64,000 nucleotides of DNA from UBA1127 sp034422455 (GCA_034422455.1 DAOUJQ010000017.1:26572-90571); one strand, 5' to 3'. Positions 7,965 to 16,342 are shown, counted from the stretch's first letter. A program made the numbers and translations. The notes: generated by a model from the letters alone, not told the origin.

Positions 7965-8264
7965 CTAGAGAGCAAGAGCGAAGCGATATATCCAGTACCC
8001 CACCAGCCCGTAGCCCGCCCATTCGCCGATCAGAGTAAGCATTCCACTGAATTGAAGCAAAGCTCTGAAATCGCGTCCAGCGTTTTCATACAGAGCTGCA
8101 AGACCTTCTTGCAAATAGAAAAGAGGACCTCGCAATACGAACATTACAGCGGCAGAATATGCGAGCCAACGCAACGGCGCTACTTCACCAGAGAAATAGG
8201 CGGCTATTCCCGCAGCGCCAAAGTATATGAAAGATGTCGGAGTTCTGTTAGGAAGACTTATCAA
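7965..8264 (-). CDS. Small hypothetical membrane protein
   Basis: The 99-residue frame starts at a TTG at 8264 behind AAAGAGGATCC. It has three hydrophobic segments: SFIYFGAAGIAAYF near residue 11, WLAYSAAVMFVLRGPLFYL near 33, and LIGEWAGYGLVGYWIYRFAL near the end. I do not recognise a family. The codon use is far lower in GC than panC, and the gene sits alone in a low-GC patch (7.7-8.5 kb), which suggests acquired DNA. The sequence 8265-8520 next to it shows nothing else I can support. It could also be a chance frame, though the membrane pattern argues against that. Confidence 0.5.
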   Translation of the reverse strand: MISLPNRTPTSFIYFGAAGIAAYFSGEVAPLRWLAYSAAVMFVLRGPLFYLQEGLAALYENAGRDFRALLQFSGMLTLIGEWAGYGLVGYWIYRFALAL

Positions 8265-8520
8265 AGGATCCTCTTTCTCACCACCGTATCACAACTATAT
8301 GGATTTCTGGCAGTCCGCATGGAAGCCGCTAAGGAACCATGCACAAAATCATTTGAGCTGGAAACCCTTTCCTATCCGCAGGCCCATAACCTGAGTGCTG
8401 GAAAACCAGAGGCCGTTCTGTACCATACGCGAATCCCAACGCCAAGCTCGCATTTCCTAGAGAATAGCGGAACTCCGGCTGGCATCTTCGCTTCTGCGCA
8501 GGGGAACATCAACAAACAGC

Positions 8521-9031
8521 CCACCCCCCACCCTGCCACCAACCCCTCGCGCGAAACTCGAACTCCCCGCTACCCTCGCCCCATGAAGAACAAGAACACG
8601 GCCCCTAACCAACACGGCGACGACGCCCACAACCCGGCAATCAGCCCAAAGCGAAAGCGCGGCGGCCAGCCCGGCAACCAGAACGGCCGCAAGAAGCGCC
8701 TCTACACCAGGGCCCTCACCCCGGAGCAGCGCAACGCCCTCAGGGCCGCCCGGCGCGCCGGCAACCTCTCCGAAAGGGTCAACGTCTTGCGCATCAGGCT
8801 CGCCGCCATGCTGACCGACCCCCACGCTGACCTTGACCGGGTGTTGCGTGCCAACCGCCTGCTGATGCGTGTGCTCCGTTTCGAGTACCGGAACCGCGGG
8901 GACCGCTGGGGCTGGATTGAGCCCGGTATTTGAAAAATTTTTGGCTTTGTAGCTGCAACGTGCCAAAACAGGTTCAAAGCGAATGCCAAAACAATTCAGC
9001 CGCAGCTACGGAGGGGGAGAGAGACAATTCC
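8521..9031 (+). mobile_element. Dispersed element, copy 1 (full, ORF-bearing)
   Basis: This copy has a left end of about 65 bases (8521-8585, with CCTGCCACC, CCCCTCGCGCGA and GCTACCCTC..CCCCATG). A 116-codon ORF follows, then a right end that begins GCCCGG near 8930. The right end contains an imperfect inverted repeat CTTTGTAGCTG (8945-8955)/CAGGTTCAAAG (8969-8979) around the 13-nt loop CAACGTGCCAAAA, then CCGCAGCTACG. Copies at 26058 and 51380 share both ends but have only about 70 bases between them. Confidence 0.65.
8583..8933 (+). CDS. Small basic protein with PGNQNG motif, cargo of the dispersed element
   Basis: The 116 residues start MKNKNTAPNQHGDD and contain SPKRKRGGQPGNQNGRKK near residue 23, followed by a predicted helical region rich in Arg and Ala (LTPEQRNALRAARRAGNLSE) and a conserved-looking C-terminus. 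The GGQPGNxN motif recurs at the N-terminus of DNA-packaging and HTH-type proteins and in small multi-copy Chloroflexota proteins, which suggests DNA binding, but I cannot name a family. The frame stays open far upstream without a believable start; the ATG at 8583 is chosen because it sits at the conserved CCCCATG of all three element copies. It ends with TGA right before the palindrome. Confidence 0.55.
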   Translation: MKNKNTAPNQHGDDAHNPAISPKRKRGGQPGNQNGRKKRLYTRALTPEQRNALRAARRAGNLSERVNVLRIRLAAMLTDPHADLDRVLRANRLLMRVLRFEYRNRGDRWGWIEPGI

Positions 9032-9050
9032 ACGGGGAACTGGCGTCAGC

Positions 9051-9521
9051 CTACGGCTCCACCACCGGCGGGTCGTCGCCCCGGTCGCGCGCCTCCCGCG
9101 CCTTCTGCCGGAAGTGCTGCACCACCGGCGACAGCACCGGCACGCCCACCCGGTACTTGCCGACCATCTGGAAGTACAGCCACTGGGCGAGCCCCTGCAC
9201 CCCATGCGCCTTGGGGTCGAACGTCACCGTCCACCGCGTGCCGCCCTTGACGGCCTCGAACACGTCCTCCCGGTCGGCCCACGACGACCGTTCGCCGACC
9301 ATCACGCGCCGCGTCGGGTACTCGAACGAGCAGTGGAGCAGCACGTCGCCGTCCTCGTCCGGCGCCCGCGTGACGACGGTCCCGCCGTCCTCCTCGACCG
9401 TCTCGCCGTACTTCTGCGAGAACAGCACGCGGTCGACTGGCCCTTCCGGCCCGAACGCCGTCACGTGCTCGAAGACCTCCTCGATGGGGCCGGGGACGGT
9501 CGTGTGAAAGCTCAGCTTCAC
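9051..9521 (-). CDS. SRPBCC (polyketide cyclase-like) family protein
   Basis: The 156 residues begin MKLSFHTTVPGPIEEVFEHV, the usual first strand and helix of the START/SRPBCC fold, and continue with alternating strands (VVTRAPDEDGDVLLHCSFEY, TRWTVTFDPKAHG) and a long C-terminal helix. Such proteins form a hydrophobic pocket for lipids, polyketides or other ligands; the ligand is unknown here. It lies 15 bases downstream of the 3-hydroxyisobutyrate dehydrogenase homologue and is probably cotranscribed with it. Confidence 0.75.
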   Translation of the reverse strand: MKLSFHTTVPGPIEEVFEHVTAFGPEGPVDRVLFSQKYGETVEEDGGTVVTRAPDEDGDVLLHCSFEYPTRRVMVGERSSWADREDVFEAVKGGTRWTVTFDPKAHGVQGLAQWLYFQMVGKYRVGVPVLSPVVQHFRQKAREARDRGDDPPVVEP

Positions 9522-9536
9522 GCTCGACCGCTCGGT

Positions 9537-10430
9537 CTAGGCGTCCGCGAAGCGGGCTTGCACGCCGGCCATCGCCTCCAGCGCCTTGACGTACGCCTGC
9601 GTGCCCTCGTCGCCGTGCCCCGCCCCCTCGACGGCGCGGTAGAGGTGGTGCACCAGCGGCGTCGTGAACAGCGGCAGGTTCATCGCTGTGGCCGACTCCA
9701 TGATGAGCCGCAGGTCCTTCTGCTGGAGCCGCACCATGAAGCCGGGGTTGAAGTCGTCCTTCAGCAGCCGCGCGCCCAGGTTTTCGAGCTGCCACGAGTT
9801 GGCCGCGCCGCCTGTGACCGCCGAGAAGACGGCCTGCAGGTCCGCGCCCGCCTTCGCGCCGAAGACCAGACCCTCGCACACCGCCGCCATCGTGCCCGCC
9901 ACGATGACCTGGTTGACCAGCTTGGTCACCTGCCCCATGCCCAGCTCGCCGCAGTAGGTGATGCGTGTGCCCATCGCCTCCAGCACGGGCTTCGCCTGCT
10001 CGAATGCGTCCGGGTCGCCCCCCAGCATGATGGAGAGCGCGGCGTTCTGCGCCCCCAGCACCCCGCCGCTGACCGGCGCGTCCAGCATCGGCACGCCCCG
10101 CTCCGCCAGCGCCGCCCCCACCGAGCGCGTCACCTCCGGCGAGATCGTGCTCATGTCGACGACCACCGTTCCCGCTTCGACGCCCTCGATGACGCCGCCC
10201 TCGCCGAGGATGACCGCCTGCACGTCCGGCGAGTCCGTCACCATCGTGATCACGACCTCCGCCCCCGCCGCTGCGTCCGCGGGCGACGTTGCCGCCTCGC
10301 CCCCGTCCGCCACGAACGCGTCCACCCTGGACGACGTGCGGTTCCACGCCCGGACGCTGTGCCCGGCCTTCAGCAGGTTCCGGCTCATCGGGGCGCCCAT
10401 CAGCCCCAGCCCTATGAATCCCACGCGCAT
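9537..10430 (-). CDS. NAD(P)-dependent beta-hydroxyacid dehydrogenase (3-hydroxyisobutyrate dehydrogenase family)
   Basis: The 297 residues carry the N-terminal dinucleotide motif GFIGLGLMGAPMSRNLLKAG, the substrate loop DAPVSGGVLGAQNAALSIM (near 119) and the catalytic lysine in GQVTKLVNQV (near 170). The family oxidises short beta-hydroxyacids: 3-hydroxyisobutyrate, tartronate semialdehyde or 4-hydroxybutyrate analogues. The fingerprint does not choose between them. It lies upstream of the SRPBCC gene on the same strand. No valine-degradation genes are adjacent. Confidence 0.9.
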   Translation of the reverse strand: MRVGFIGLGLMGAPMSRNLLKAGHSVRAWNRTSSRVDAFVADGGEAATSPADAAAGAEVVITMVTDSPDVQAVILGEGGVIEGVEAGTVVVDMSTISPEVTRSVGAALAERGVPMLDAPVSGGVLGAQNAALSIMLGGDPDAFEQAKPVLEAMGTRITYCGELGMGQVTKLVNQVIVAGTMAAVCEGLVFGAKAGADLQAVFSAVTGGAANSWQLENLGARLLKDDFNPGFMVRLQQKDLRLIMESATAMNLPLFTTPLVHHLYRAVEGAGHGDEGTQAYVKALEAMAGVQARFADA

Positions 10431-10454
10431 GGCCTGTCTCCTAACGCCAATTGG

Positions 10455-10817
10455 CCCCGTAGGGGCAACCCTCGTGGTTGCCGGCGTCCCCTAACTATCT
10501 ATCAGTCGTGTCCGCTCCCCACCTCGTCGTTCCCGCTTCCCTCCCCGTCGTTCCCGCGCAGGCGAGAACCCAGAGGGGCTGGGCCGAGCGGGGAACCCAA
10601 ACCATCACCCTCCCACCCCTCATACCGGCGTATGGTCCCCCCGTACCCCTATACGGGGCCAGTATCCAAAGCGGGGCCGATTGCCCTGAGCCCTGTCGAA
10701 GGGTCCTGCGGAGGCAGGAACCCAGAGGGGTGGGCGATGGGCGGGGGCATAGGGACGTGGTTGCCCGCATCCGTTCGCCCTGAGCCCCGTCGAAGGGCGT
10801 CTACGAAGGCACTCCCC
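10455..10817. repeat. Repeat-filled intergenic region (families D, B, C, A)
   Basis: This gene-free stretch of nearly 390 bases holds a family D copy (10455-10480, GGGGCAACCCTCGTGGTTGCC-type), a family B copy near 10543-10577, a C-like palindrome near 10620-10665 and two family A copies (10685-10712 and 10770-10800). Nothing else is supported. Confidence 0.85.
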
Positions 10818-11600
10818 CTACCCTCCCGCCTTCTCCCGCTCGCGGCAGCTCTCGATGTAGTGCCGCGCCCCCGCGGCCAGGAACGCTGGCGTGCCCGTCG
10901 CCAGGTACTGGTAGCCCACGTTGCGCCAGTGCTCGTAGGCGTCGGCGTCCCGCGCGATGGTGCCGGCCCACTTGCCCGCCGCCACCGCCGCCTTGCCCAC
11001 GTGCTCGATGGCCTCCATCACTGCCGGGTGCGTCGGCTGGCCGGGGTACCCCATCGAGATCGACAGGTCTGTCGGCCCGACGAAGACGAGGTCGACGCCC
11101 TCCGTCGCCACGATGTCCGCCGCCGCCTCCACAGCCCGCGTCGTCTCGATCTGCACGCACAGGATGATCTCCTCGTTCGCCAGCTTGACGTAGTCGGCCA
11201 TCGGCATGCCCAGCCCGTAGCCGCCGGCCCGAACGCCTGCCAGCCCGCGCAGGCCCTGAGGCGGGTACCGCACCGCGTCGACGGTCGCCCGCGCCTCGGC
11301 GGCCGAGTTCACCTGCGGGATCTGCGCGCCCATGATGCCCGTATCCAGGTAGCGCAGGATGTTCTGCGGCGAGTTCAGCGCGATGCGGCACATGGTAGAG
11401 ATGCCCACCGCCTCCGCCGCCCGCACCTGGTGCTCGCACGACTCCAGGTCGGACACGCCGTGCTCCGCGTCGATGATCACGAAGTCCATGCCCAGGAAGC
11501 CCAGGATCTCCACGGCGTCCGGCGACGGTATCGAGTTGAACGCGCCCACGACGCCCTGCCCGTTGCGCAGCTTGGCCTTGAGGGTGTTGGTCCCAATCAT
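10818..11600 (-). CDS. HpcH/HpaI aldolase family protein
   Basis: The 260 residues follow the 2-keto-3-deoxy aldolase fold: the catalytic DFVIIDAEHG (residues 38-47), TMCRIALNSPQNILRYLDTG, the metal-binding glutamate in LCVQIETTRAVEAA, and the aspartate in DLVFVGPTDLSISMGYPG. These enzymes split 4-hydroxy-2-oxoacids to pyruvate or a related oxoacid and an aldehyde, using a divalent metal. The substrate is unknown. The start ATG at 11600 has GGAGGACC just upstream. A second, fused paralogue lies at 55439. Confidence 0.9.
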   Translation of the reverse strand: MIGTNTLKAKLRNGQGVVGAFNSIPSPDAVEILGFLGMDFVIIDAEHGVSDLESCEHQVRAAEAVGISTMCRIALNSPQNILRYLDTGIMGAQIPQVNSAAEARATVDAVRYPPQGLRGLAGVRAGGYGLGMPMADYVKLANEEIILCVQIETTRAVEAAADIVATEGVDLVFVGPTDLSISMGYPGQPTHPAVMEAIEHVGKAAVAAGKWAGTIARDADAYEHWRNVGYQYLATGTPAFLAAGARHYIESCREREKAGG

Positions 11601-11720
11601 GCGAGGTCCTCCGTTTCAGAGTGGAAGGCAGCGGCCCAGCGGCGCACGACGCCATGCGGACGCGAGTGGGCCGGGGACACTGTAGCCGAGGGGGTGTGCC
11701 GGGGCAAGGGTTGGGGGAAC

Positions 11721-12347
11721 TTAAGGGTTATAGAGGCGATGAAGCCAAGAAACCAACTTCTCAGCAGCAGGCGCATGCGCGTCAAAATATCCAGCTGTGA
11801 TGGCTGTGCCATAAGGCCTTCCAGGTTCCACCTGCCATGCAAGCCAAGTGTGCATAACCGCCTTAATCTTGTCGTTGACAGTGAAATTGGACAGAGGTAA
11901 GGAACTCACAACCACCCTTGCATGATCAATCAGAACGTCTGAGGCTGGCACCATCTGCTTCAGCAGATTCTCCAACTTGCCCGCATTTAAGTTGTCTGGC
12001 ATTAGCCAAACGCCTACTCGAGGCAGCAGAGTGTTCTGAGGGGGATCCAGAATCGCGCCATCTGGTTGTGGTCGGTTGGGCACAGCAACATACCCCAAAT
12101 CTAGGAGCCTGTTGCGGATTGCTTGCCATCGAGCATCAACATTGGTGTCTGCGTCGACAACTATGCCTAGGGTATCCCCTTCTCTATTGAAGAGAGGGAC
12201 CTCTTTTTCAAATGCTGAAAGGAGGTCCACGACGCCTTCACGGGTCACTATTGGCTCTAACCTGCCAATTCCGTGGATTTCGCACATGTGCTTGATAACA
12301 TGCTCTTCGTCTTTACCTTCTACATATAGGCCCTTCCTACCCGACAT
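11721..12347 (-). CDS. TOPRIM-domain (DUF3226-like) protein, partner of the AAA ATPase
   Basis: The 208 residues open with GRKGLYVEGKDEEHVIKHM, the first TOPRIM motif with its acidic residue, and GIVVDADTNVDARWQ near residue 60 supplies the DxD motif; together these form a metal site seen in OLD-family nucleases and topoisomerases. The rest is not assigned. The ATG follows the ATPase stop without a gap (TAA then ATG, 12345-12350), so the two are made together. GC is well below that of flanking genes. A split OLD-like or PARIS/AbiL-like defence pair is the best reading, by inference from architecture. Confidence 0.75.
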   Translation of the reverse strand: MSGRKGLYVEGKDEEHVIKHMCEIHGIGRLEPIVTREGVVDLLSAFEKEVPLFNREGDTLGIVVDADTNVDARWQAIRNRLLDLGYVAVPNRPQPDGAILDPPQNTLLPRVGVWLMPDNLNAGKLENLLKQMVPASDVLIDHARVVVSSLPLSNFTVNDKIKAVMHTWLAWQVEPGRPYGTAITAGYFDAHAPAAEKLVSWLHRLYNP

Positions 12348-13469
12348 TTAACGAACCTCTATGCGGTCACGACTAGCAAGATATAATGCTTCTTCCCCCA
12401 AGACCGAGGCAAACGTCTCATCGCCTCTCCGAGTCAGGTGGACTAGAGACCCCTCTTCCTGAGTTTCAGCAGCAGCTTCCCTAAAAGCCTCAACAGCGTC
12501 CTTGCTATGAGAAGTGGCGAAGACCTGAACGTTTAATCTCGGAGCCAACCTGAATATGAGTCGCCATGCGTCAAACTGGACACTATGATGCAAACCATTC
12601 TCAAACTCGTCTACCAGCAATATGCCGCCGCGTGCACCGATAAGAGAGAGAACTACTGCAAATAGATGGTTCATGCCATCCCCAAAGGATCGTAACGGTA
12701 TAGGACGATCGATATGGCTGGCACCAACTATGACGGTCCTAGCTCGTGTTGGACCGTCCCCTCCTATAGCTCTAACGGCGTCAATGCGCGGTTCAATGAT
12801 CTGCAAGGCTTCAATTGCATCCCTTTCACTTGCGGTTAATGCGATGTCATCCAACAGTCCGGCTAAAGTGTTGGTCGTAGCACCTACATAAGGCCCGACT
12901 ACCTGACAGGGTATTCTTGGCAGATCCTCTGGTGGTCTACCTCTTGAACGCGCGTACTGTGGCAGACGTTCTATCCGGTGAGTTCGCGTCCTGCGCTCTG
13001 TCTTCACAACTAGAACTGGGATCGCATCAACCACATCATCTATCAACGTCATCTGCGGAACCAGACGAAGAACCCCTTCCGAGTCAATTTCTTCAAAGTG
13101 CCATTCCACGCGTAATTCCAAAGTCCTCTTCCTACGGTTGGAGCGAGTAGAAATAGAAATAGGTTCGATCTTGCCATGGAGAGAAGGGAAGCCATGGAAG
13201 ATGGAAGACACGTGAAACATTGTCTCTGGATCAAAAAACCACTCGTCTTCGTTAGTGCCCCGGACGTATTCCTCACGATAGGCAAGGATGCTATAGAGAG
13301 TAGTTGGAGTTGCGTTCTGGGCATAAAGCCGCAAAGCTTCCAATACAGAGGATTTGCCAGCATTGTTTTCGCCAGTTATGAGCGTCACGCGTCCTAGAGG
13401 CGCAATGTCAAGCTCTCGAATTCCCCTAAAGCCCTTGATCGACAAATCCGTAAAGTGTATATCTGCCAT
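12348..13469 (-). CDS. AAA (OLD/RecF-like) ATPase, candidate defence gene
   Basis: This 373-residue protein starts at the ATG at 13469, which has AAAGGAGCG upstream (an ATG 12 codons earlier lacks this). It shows IKGFRGIRELDI, Walker A GENNAGKSSVLEAL (residues 34-47), a signature-like RSFGDGMNHLF near 261, Walker B GGILLVDEFENGLHH and the switch histidine in FATSHSKDAVEA. This is the AAA_15/AAA_21 layout with a small insert and no long coiled coil, shared with OLD, Gabija A and PARIS ATPases. It is followed directly by the TOPRIM gene. Low GC and lack of housekeeping partners suggest lateral transfer. Confidence 0.85.
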   Translation of the reverse strand: MADIHFTDLSIKGFRGIRELDIAPLGRVTLITGENNAGKSSVLEALRLYAQNATPTTLYSILAYREEYVRGTNEDEWFFDPETMFHVSSIFHGFPSLHGKIEPISISTRSNRRKRTLELRVEWHFEEIDSEGVLRLVPQMTLIDDVVDAIPVLVVKTERRTRTHRIERLPQYARSRGRPPEDLPRIPCQVVGPYVGATTNTLAGLLDDIALTASERDAIEALQIIEPRIDAVRAIGGDGPTRARTVIVGASHIDRPIPLRSFGDGMNHLFAVVLSLIGARGGILLVDEFENGLHHSVQFDAWRLIFRLAPRLNVQVFATSHSKDAVEAFREAAAETQEEGSLVHLTRRGDETFASVLGEEALYLASRDRIEVR

Positions 13470-13608
13470 GACGCACGCTCCTTTGAGCGGTCTGCCTGTC
13501 TCCAAATCCTAGTAGACTCTAGTATCTACGACAGTTCGGGAAGGATGTTTGTTCTCCTTCTAATAGTAACGCAGTCTGGCACATATGTGTGCAAATAATG
13601 CTCAACGC

Positions 13609-15024
13609 CTACGCTCTCCCCAGTACCCGCTTCCGCAGCGCCGACAGGTCGCGCTGCACCGCCGCGTCGCGCGACAGCCGCTCGCCGACCTTGCCGACGG
13701 CCTGGAAGACCGTGCTGTGGTCGCGCCCGCCGAACGCCCGCCCGATGTCCGTCAGCGGCAACCCCATGTCCTCCCGCATGACGTACATGGTCAGGTGCCG
13801 CGCGTGGGCCAGGGTGCGCTCCCGCTTGGGCCCCTTCAGCGCCGCCGTGCTGACGCCGAACAGCCGTGCCGCCTGCTCGATGACCCCGTCGGGCGTGTGC
13901 ACCACCGGCTCGGGCGTGTCTTCGAGGCCGCCCAGCGCCCGGTCGCTCAGTTCCATCGTGACGGGCTGGCCGGTCAGGTCCGCGTACGCCGTGATCCGGT
14001 TCAGGAAGCCCTCCAGCTCGCGGACGCTGCGGCACTCGCGCCGGCCCAGCGCCTCCAGCACCTCCAGCGGCACCCGCGTGTCCAGCGCCGACGCCTTGGC
14101 CCGCAGGATGGCCAGCCGCGTCTCCAGGTCCGGAGGCTGGATGTCGGCGATCAGCCCCCACTCGAACCGCGACCGCAGCCGGTCGTCCAGCGGCTTGAGC
14201 GCCTTGGGCGGCCGGTCGCACGCCAGCACCACCTGCCGGCCCGAGTGGTGCAGCTCGTTGAAGATGTGGAACAGCCCCTCCTGCGTCTGCTCCTTGCCGC
14301 TGAGGAACTGCACGTCGTCCATCAGCAGCACGTCGGGCCGCCGGTACCGCTCGCGGAACTCCGCCGCTTTCCCCTCGCGGATCGACGACACGAACTCCGT
14401 GACGAAGCGGTCGCTGCTGACGTAGAGGACGCGCAGCCCCCGCTCCCGTGCCCGGTGGCCGACGGCGTGCAGCAGGTGCGTCTTCCCCAGCCCCGGCGGC
14501 GAGTACAGGAAGACGGGGTTGTACTTCGCCCCGGGGTGCTCCGCCGCCGCCCTGGCCGCCGCCACCGCCAGCTCGTTCGACGCGCCGACGGTGAACCGGC
14601 CGAAGACGTAGCGCGGGTCGAGGGGGAGCTGCGCCGAGCCCGCCGCGACGGGCACCGGCAGCGGGTCGTCGTCCACGGCGCGGGCCTGGCGGGCCGTCGG
14701 CCCCGTTGCGGCCGCGGCGGCCGGTTGCGCGGCTGCCGCCACCTCGAACCGCACGTCCACCGGCGATTGCGCCACCCGGCCCAGCGCCCGCTGCACCACG
14801 CCCTTCATGCGCTTGTCCAGGTATTCGGCGGCAAAGGAGCTTGGCGCGCTGACGACCAGGCACTCCTCGTCCCACCGCATGCCCACGGTTTGCTTCAAGA
14901 ATGTATCATAGCTGGGCCGGGCGACCTGCACCTGCAAATCGCCCAGCGCCGCTTCCCAAAGCTTGTTGGGTTCCCTGGGACTCACGCCAGGATACCTCCC
15001 TGGTGTACGCGGATCCGGTTGCAT
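13609..15024 (-). CDS. dnaA: Chromosomal replication initiator protein DnaA
   Basis: DnaA binds origin boxes and opens DNA at replication start. From the ATG at 15024 it has 471 residues; an earlier in-frame ATG at 15102 would add 26 residues with no family match. Domain I starts LWEAALGDLQVQVARPSYDTFL; the linker is Ala-rich. The AAA+ core has Walker A SPPGLGKTHLLHAVG, Walker B VLLMDDVQFLSGK and a sensor block near RLRSRFEWGLIADI. Domain IV has the DNA-binding signature GGRDHSTVFQAVGKV. The neighbour is fmt, not dnaN or recF, so the classical origin gene order is absent. I see no cluster of TTATNCACA boxes in the 366 bases upstream. Confidence 0.97.
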   Translation of the reverse strand: MQPDPRTPGRYPGVSPREPNKLWEAALGDLQVQVARPSYDTFLKQTVGMRWDEECLVVSAPSSFAAEYLDKRMKGVVQRALGRVAQSPVDVRFEVAAAAQPAAAAATGPTARQARAVDDDPLPVPVAAGSAQLPLDPRYVFGRFTVGASNELAVAAARAAAEHPGAKYNPVFLYSPPGLGKTHLLHAVGHRARERGLRVLYVSSDRFVTEFVSSIREGKAAEFRERYRRPDVLLMDDVQFLSGKEQTQEGLFHIFNELHHSGRQVVLACDRPPKALKPLDDRLRSRFEWGLIADIQPPDLETRLAILRAKASALDTRVPLEVLEALGRRECRSVRELEGFLNRITAYADLTGQPVTMELSDRALGGLEDTPEPVVHTPDGVIEQAARLFGVSTAALKGPKRERTLAHARHLTMYVMREDMGLPLTDIGRAFGGRDHSTVFQAVGKVGERLSRDAAVQRDLSALRKRVLGRA

Positions 15025-15260
15025 AGGACAAACGCTGAAGCACAAAGGCTGGGGCTGCACAGGTGAATCTACCAACGGCTGCGGGAGGGCTTCAAGGCCC
15101 AAAATTCGCGGGTTTTTCGCGGTTTTGCCCCGGTTTAGGGCGTTCTATCCGTAGGTGCGGTGGTGTTCTGTCGCCGTCCAAAACATATATTTGTGAGCAT
15201 AAACTGCCCAATTGTCCCGTACGGTTTGCTCAATCAGGCAGGTTTGTTGCCGGCGCCCTA

Positions 15261-15297
15261 TGTGTCAACGGGCCTAAAGCCCGTATTGGCAGACACA
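15261..15297. repeat. Interrupted hairpin between dnaA and fmt
   Basis: TGTGTC (15261-15266) pairs with GACACA (15292-15297), and ACGGGC (15268-15273) pairs with GCCCGT (15279-15284) around CTAAA; a CAA/TTG helix with one bulge links them. It lies in the gap of about 366 bases between the divergent dnaA and fmt genes. No T-run follows, so a terminator is unlikely; an origin-associated or regulatory structure is possible. The rest of the gap holds an AT-rich stretch (15180-15205) and nothing else I can name. Confidence 0.5.
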
Positions 15298-15390
15298 TTC
15301 CGGCAAGCGTGATATTCAGGTGGAAGTCCGCACGGCGCCCTTGGTTGTCGCGCCGATTCGCGCCAAAAAAGGCTTTTGGTGGAAAGGGCC

Positions 15391-16326
15391 ATGCGCATCA
15401 TTTTCCTCGGGACGCCCGATTATGCCGTGCCGGTGTTGTCAACCCTCTACGACGCCGGTTTTGACCTCGCGGCCGTCGTCACGCAACCTGACCGGCCCGC
15501 CGGTCGGGGCCGCGCCCTCACGCCGCCCCCGACGGCGCTCTGGGCCCGCGGCCACGGCGTCCCCGTCCTGCAGCCGCCGTCGCTGCGCCCGCCGGAGGTT
15601 GCCGAGCAACTCTCCGCCCTCGACGCCGGTGTCATGGTCGTCGCGTCCTACGGCCGCATCCTGCCGCCGCCGCTCCTGTCGCTGACGCCGCACGGCTGCC
15701 TGAACATCCACCCGTCGCTGCTCCCCCGGCACCGCGGCCCGTCCCCGATCGCCGAGGCCATCCTGCAGGCCGAGGCCGTCACCGGCGTCACGATCATGCT
15801 GCTGGATGAGGGCATGGACACCGGCCCCGTCCTGGCGCAGGAGGAGCACCCCATCGCGCCCGGCGACACCGCGGGCGCCCTGACCGCGCGGCTCTTCGCC
15901 CGCGGCGGCGAGCTGATGGCCCGCACGCTCCCGGCATGGGCCGAGGGCCGCGTCACCGCCGTCCCGCAGGACGAGTCGAAGGCCACCTACAGCCGCAAGC
16001 TGGAGAAGGCCGACGGCTTGCTGGATTTTGCGCGGCCCGCCGCTGAGCTCCACAACCAGGTGCGGGCCATGAACCCGTGGCCCGGCGCCTTCACGACGTG
16101 GAGCGGCGCGACGCTCAAGGTGCGGCGGTCGATCGCGCTGCCGGCGGGCGGCGATGCCCCACCCGGCGCAGTCGTCGCCCTTGACGGCCCCGCGACGCTC
16201 GGCGTCGCCACCGGCGACGGCGTCCTCGGCCTCCTCGACCTGCAGCTGCAGGGCCGCCGAGCCATGGACGCCGAGTCCTTCCTCCGCGGCCACCCGCACT
16301 TCCTCGGCGCCCGCCTGCCCACGTAG
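15391..16326 (+). CDS. fmt: Methionyl-tRNA formyltransferase
   Basis: Fmt formylates initiator Met-tRNA using 10-formyl-tetrahydrofolate. The 311 residues begin MRIIFLGTPDYAVPVL at the ATG at 15391, with GGAAAGG before it. The catalytic core is present: the NIHPSLLPRHRGPSPI block (Asn, His, SLLPxxRGxxP) and LDEGMDTGPVL (Asp). The C-terminal OB-like domain starts near residue 205. The NIHPS variant for the more common NVHxS is tolerated in the family. No def gene is next to it. Confidence 0.96.
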   Translation: MRIIFLGTPDYAVPVLSTLYDAGFDLAAVVTQPDRPAGRGRALTPPPTALWARGHGVPVLQPPSLRPPEVAEQLSALDAGVMVVASYGRILPPPLLSLTPHGCLNIHPSLLPRHRGPSPIAEAILQAEAVTGVTIMLLDEGMDTGPVLAQEEHPIAPGDTAGALTARLFARGGELMARTLPAWAEGRVTAVPQDESKATYSRKLEKADGLLDFARPAAELHNQVRAMNPWPGAFTTWSGATLKVRRSIALPAGGDAPPGAVVALDGPATLGVATGDGVLGLLDLQLQGRRAMDAESFLRGHPHFLGARLPT

Positions 16327-16342
16327 TCCTCGCGGCAATATC

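Noticed and set aside
7926..8582. The 219-codon upstream extension of the element ORF at 8583
   Set aside because: It runs through low-GC noncoding sequence antisense to the small membrane protein, with no recognisable domain; the conserved CCCCATG marks the better start.
10455..10817. Short repeats as a CRISPR array
   Set aside because: The repeats are of different families, palindromic, irregularly spaced and not separated by uniform spacers; no cas genes are near.
9114..11900. A 928-codon plus-strand open frame
   Set aside because: It runs antisense through the SRPBCC, dehydrogenase and aldolase genes, each with clear family motifs. High GC keeps the opposite strand open. Its product is Arg/His-rich with no family match.
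15025..15390. Replication origin beside dnaA
   Set aside because: No cluster of TTATNCACA-like boxes was found; a GC-skew analysis of the whole genome would be needed.
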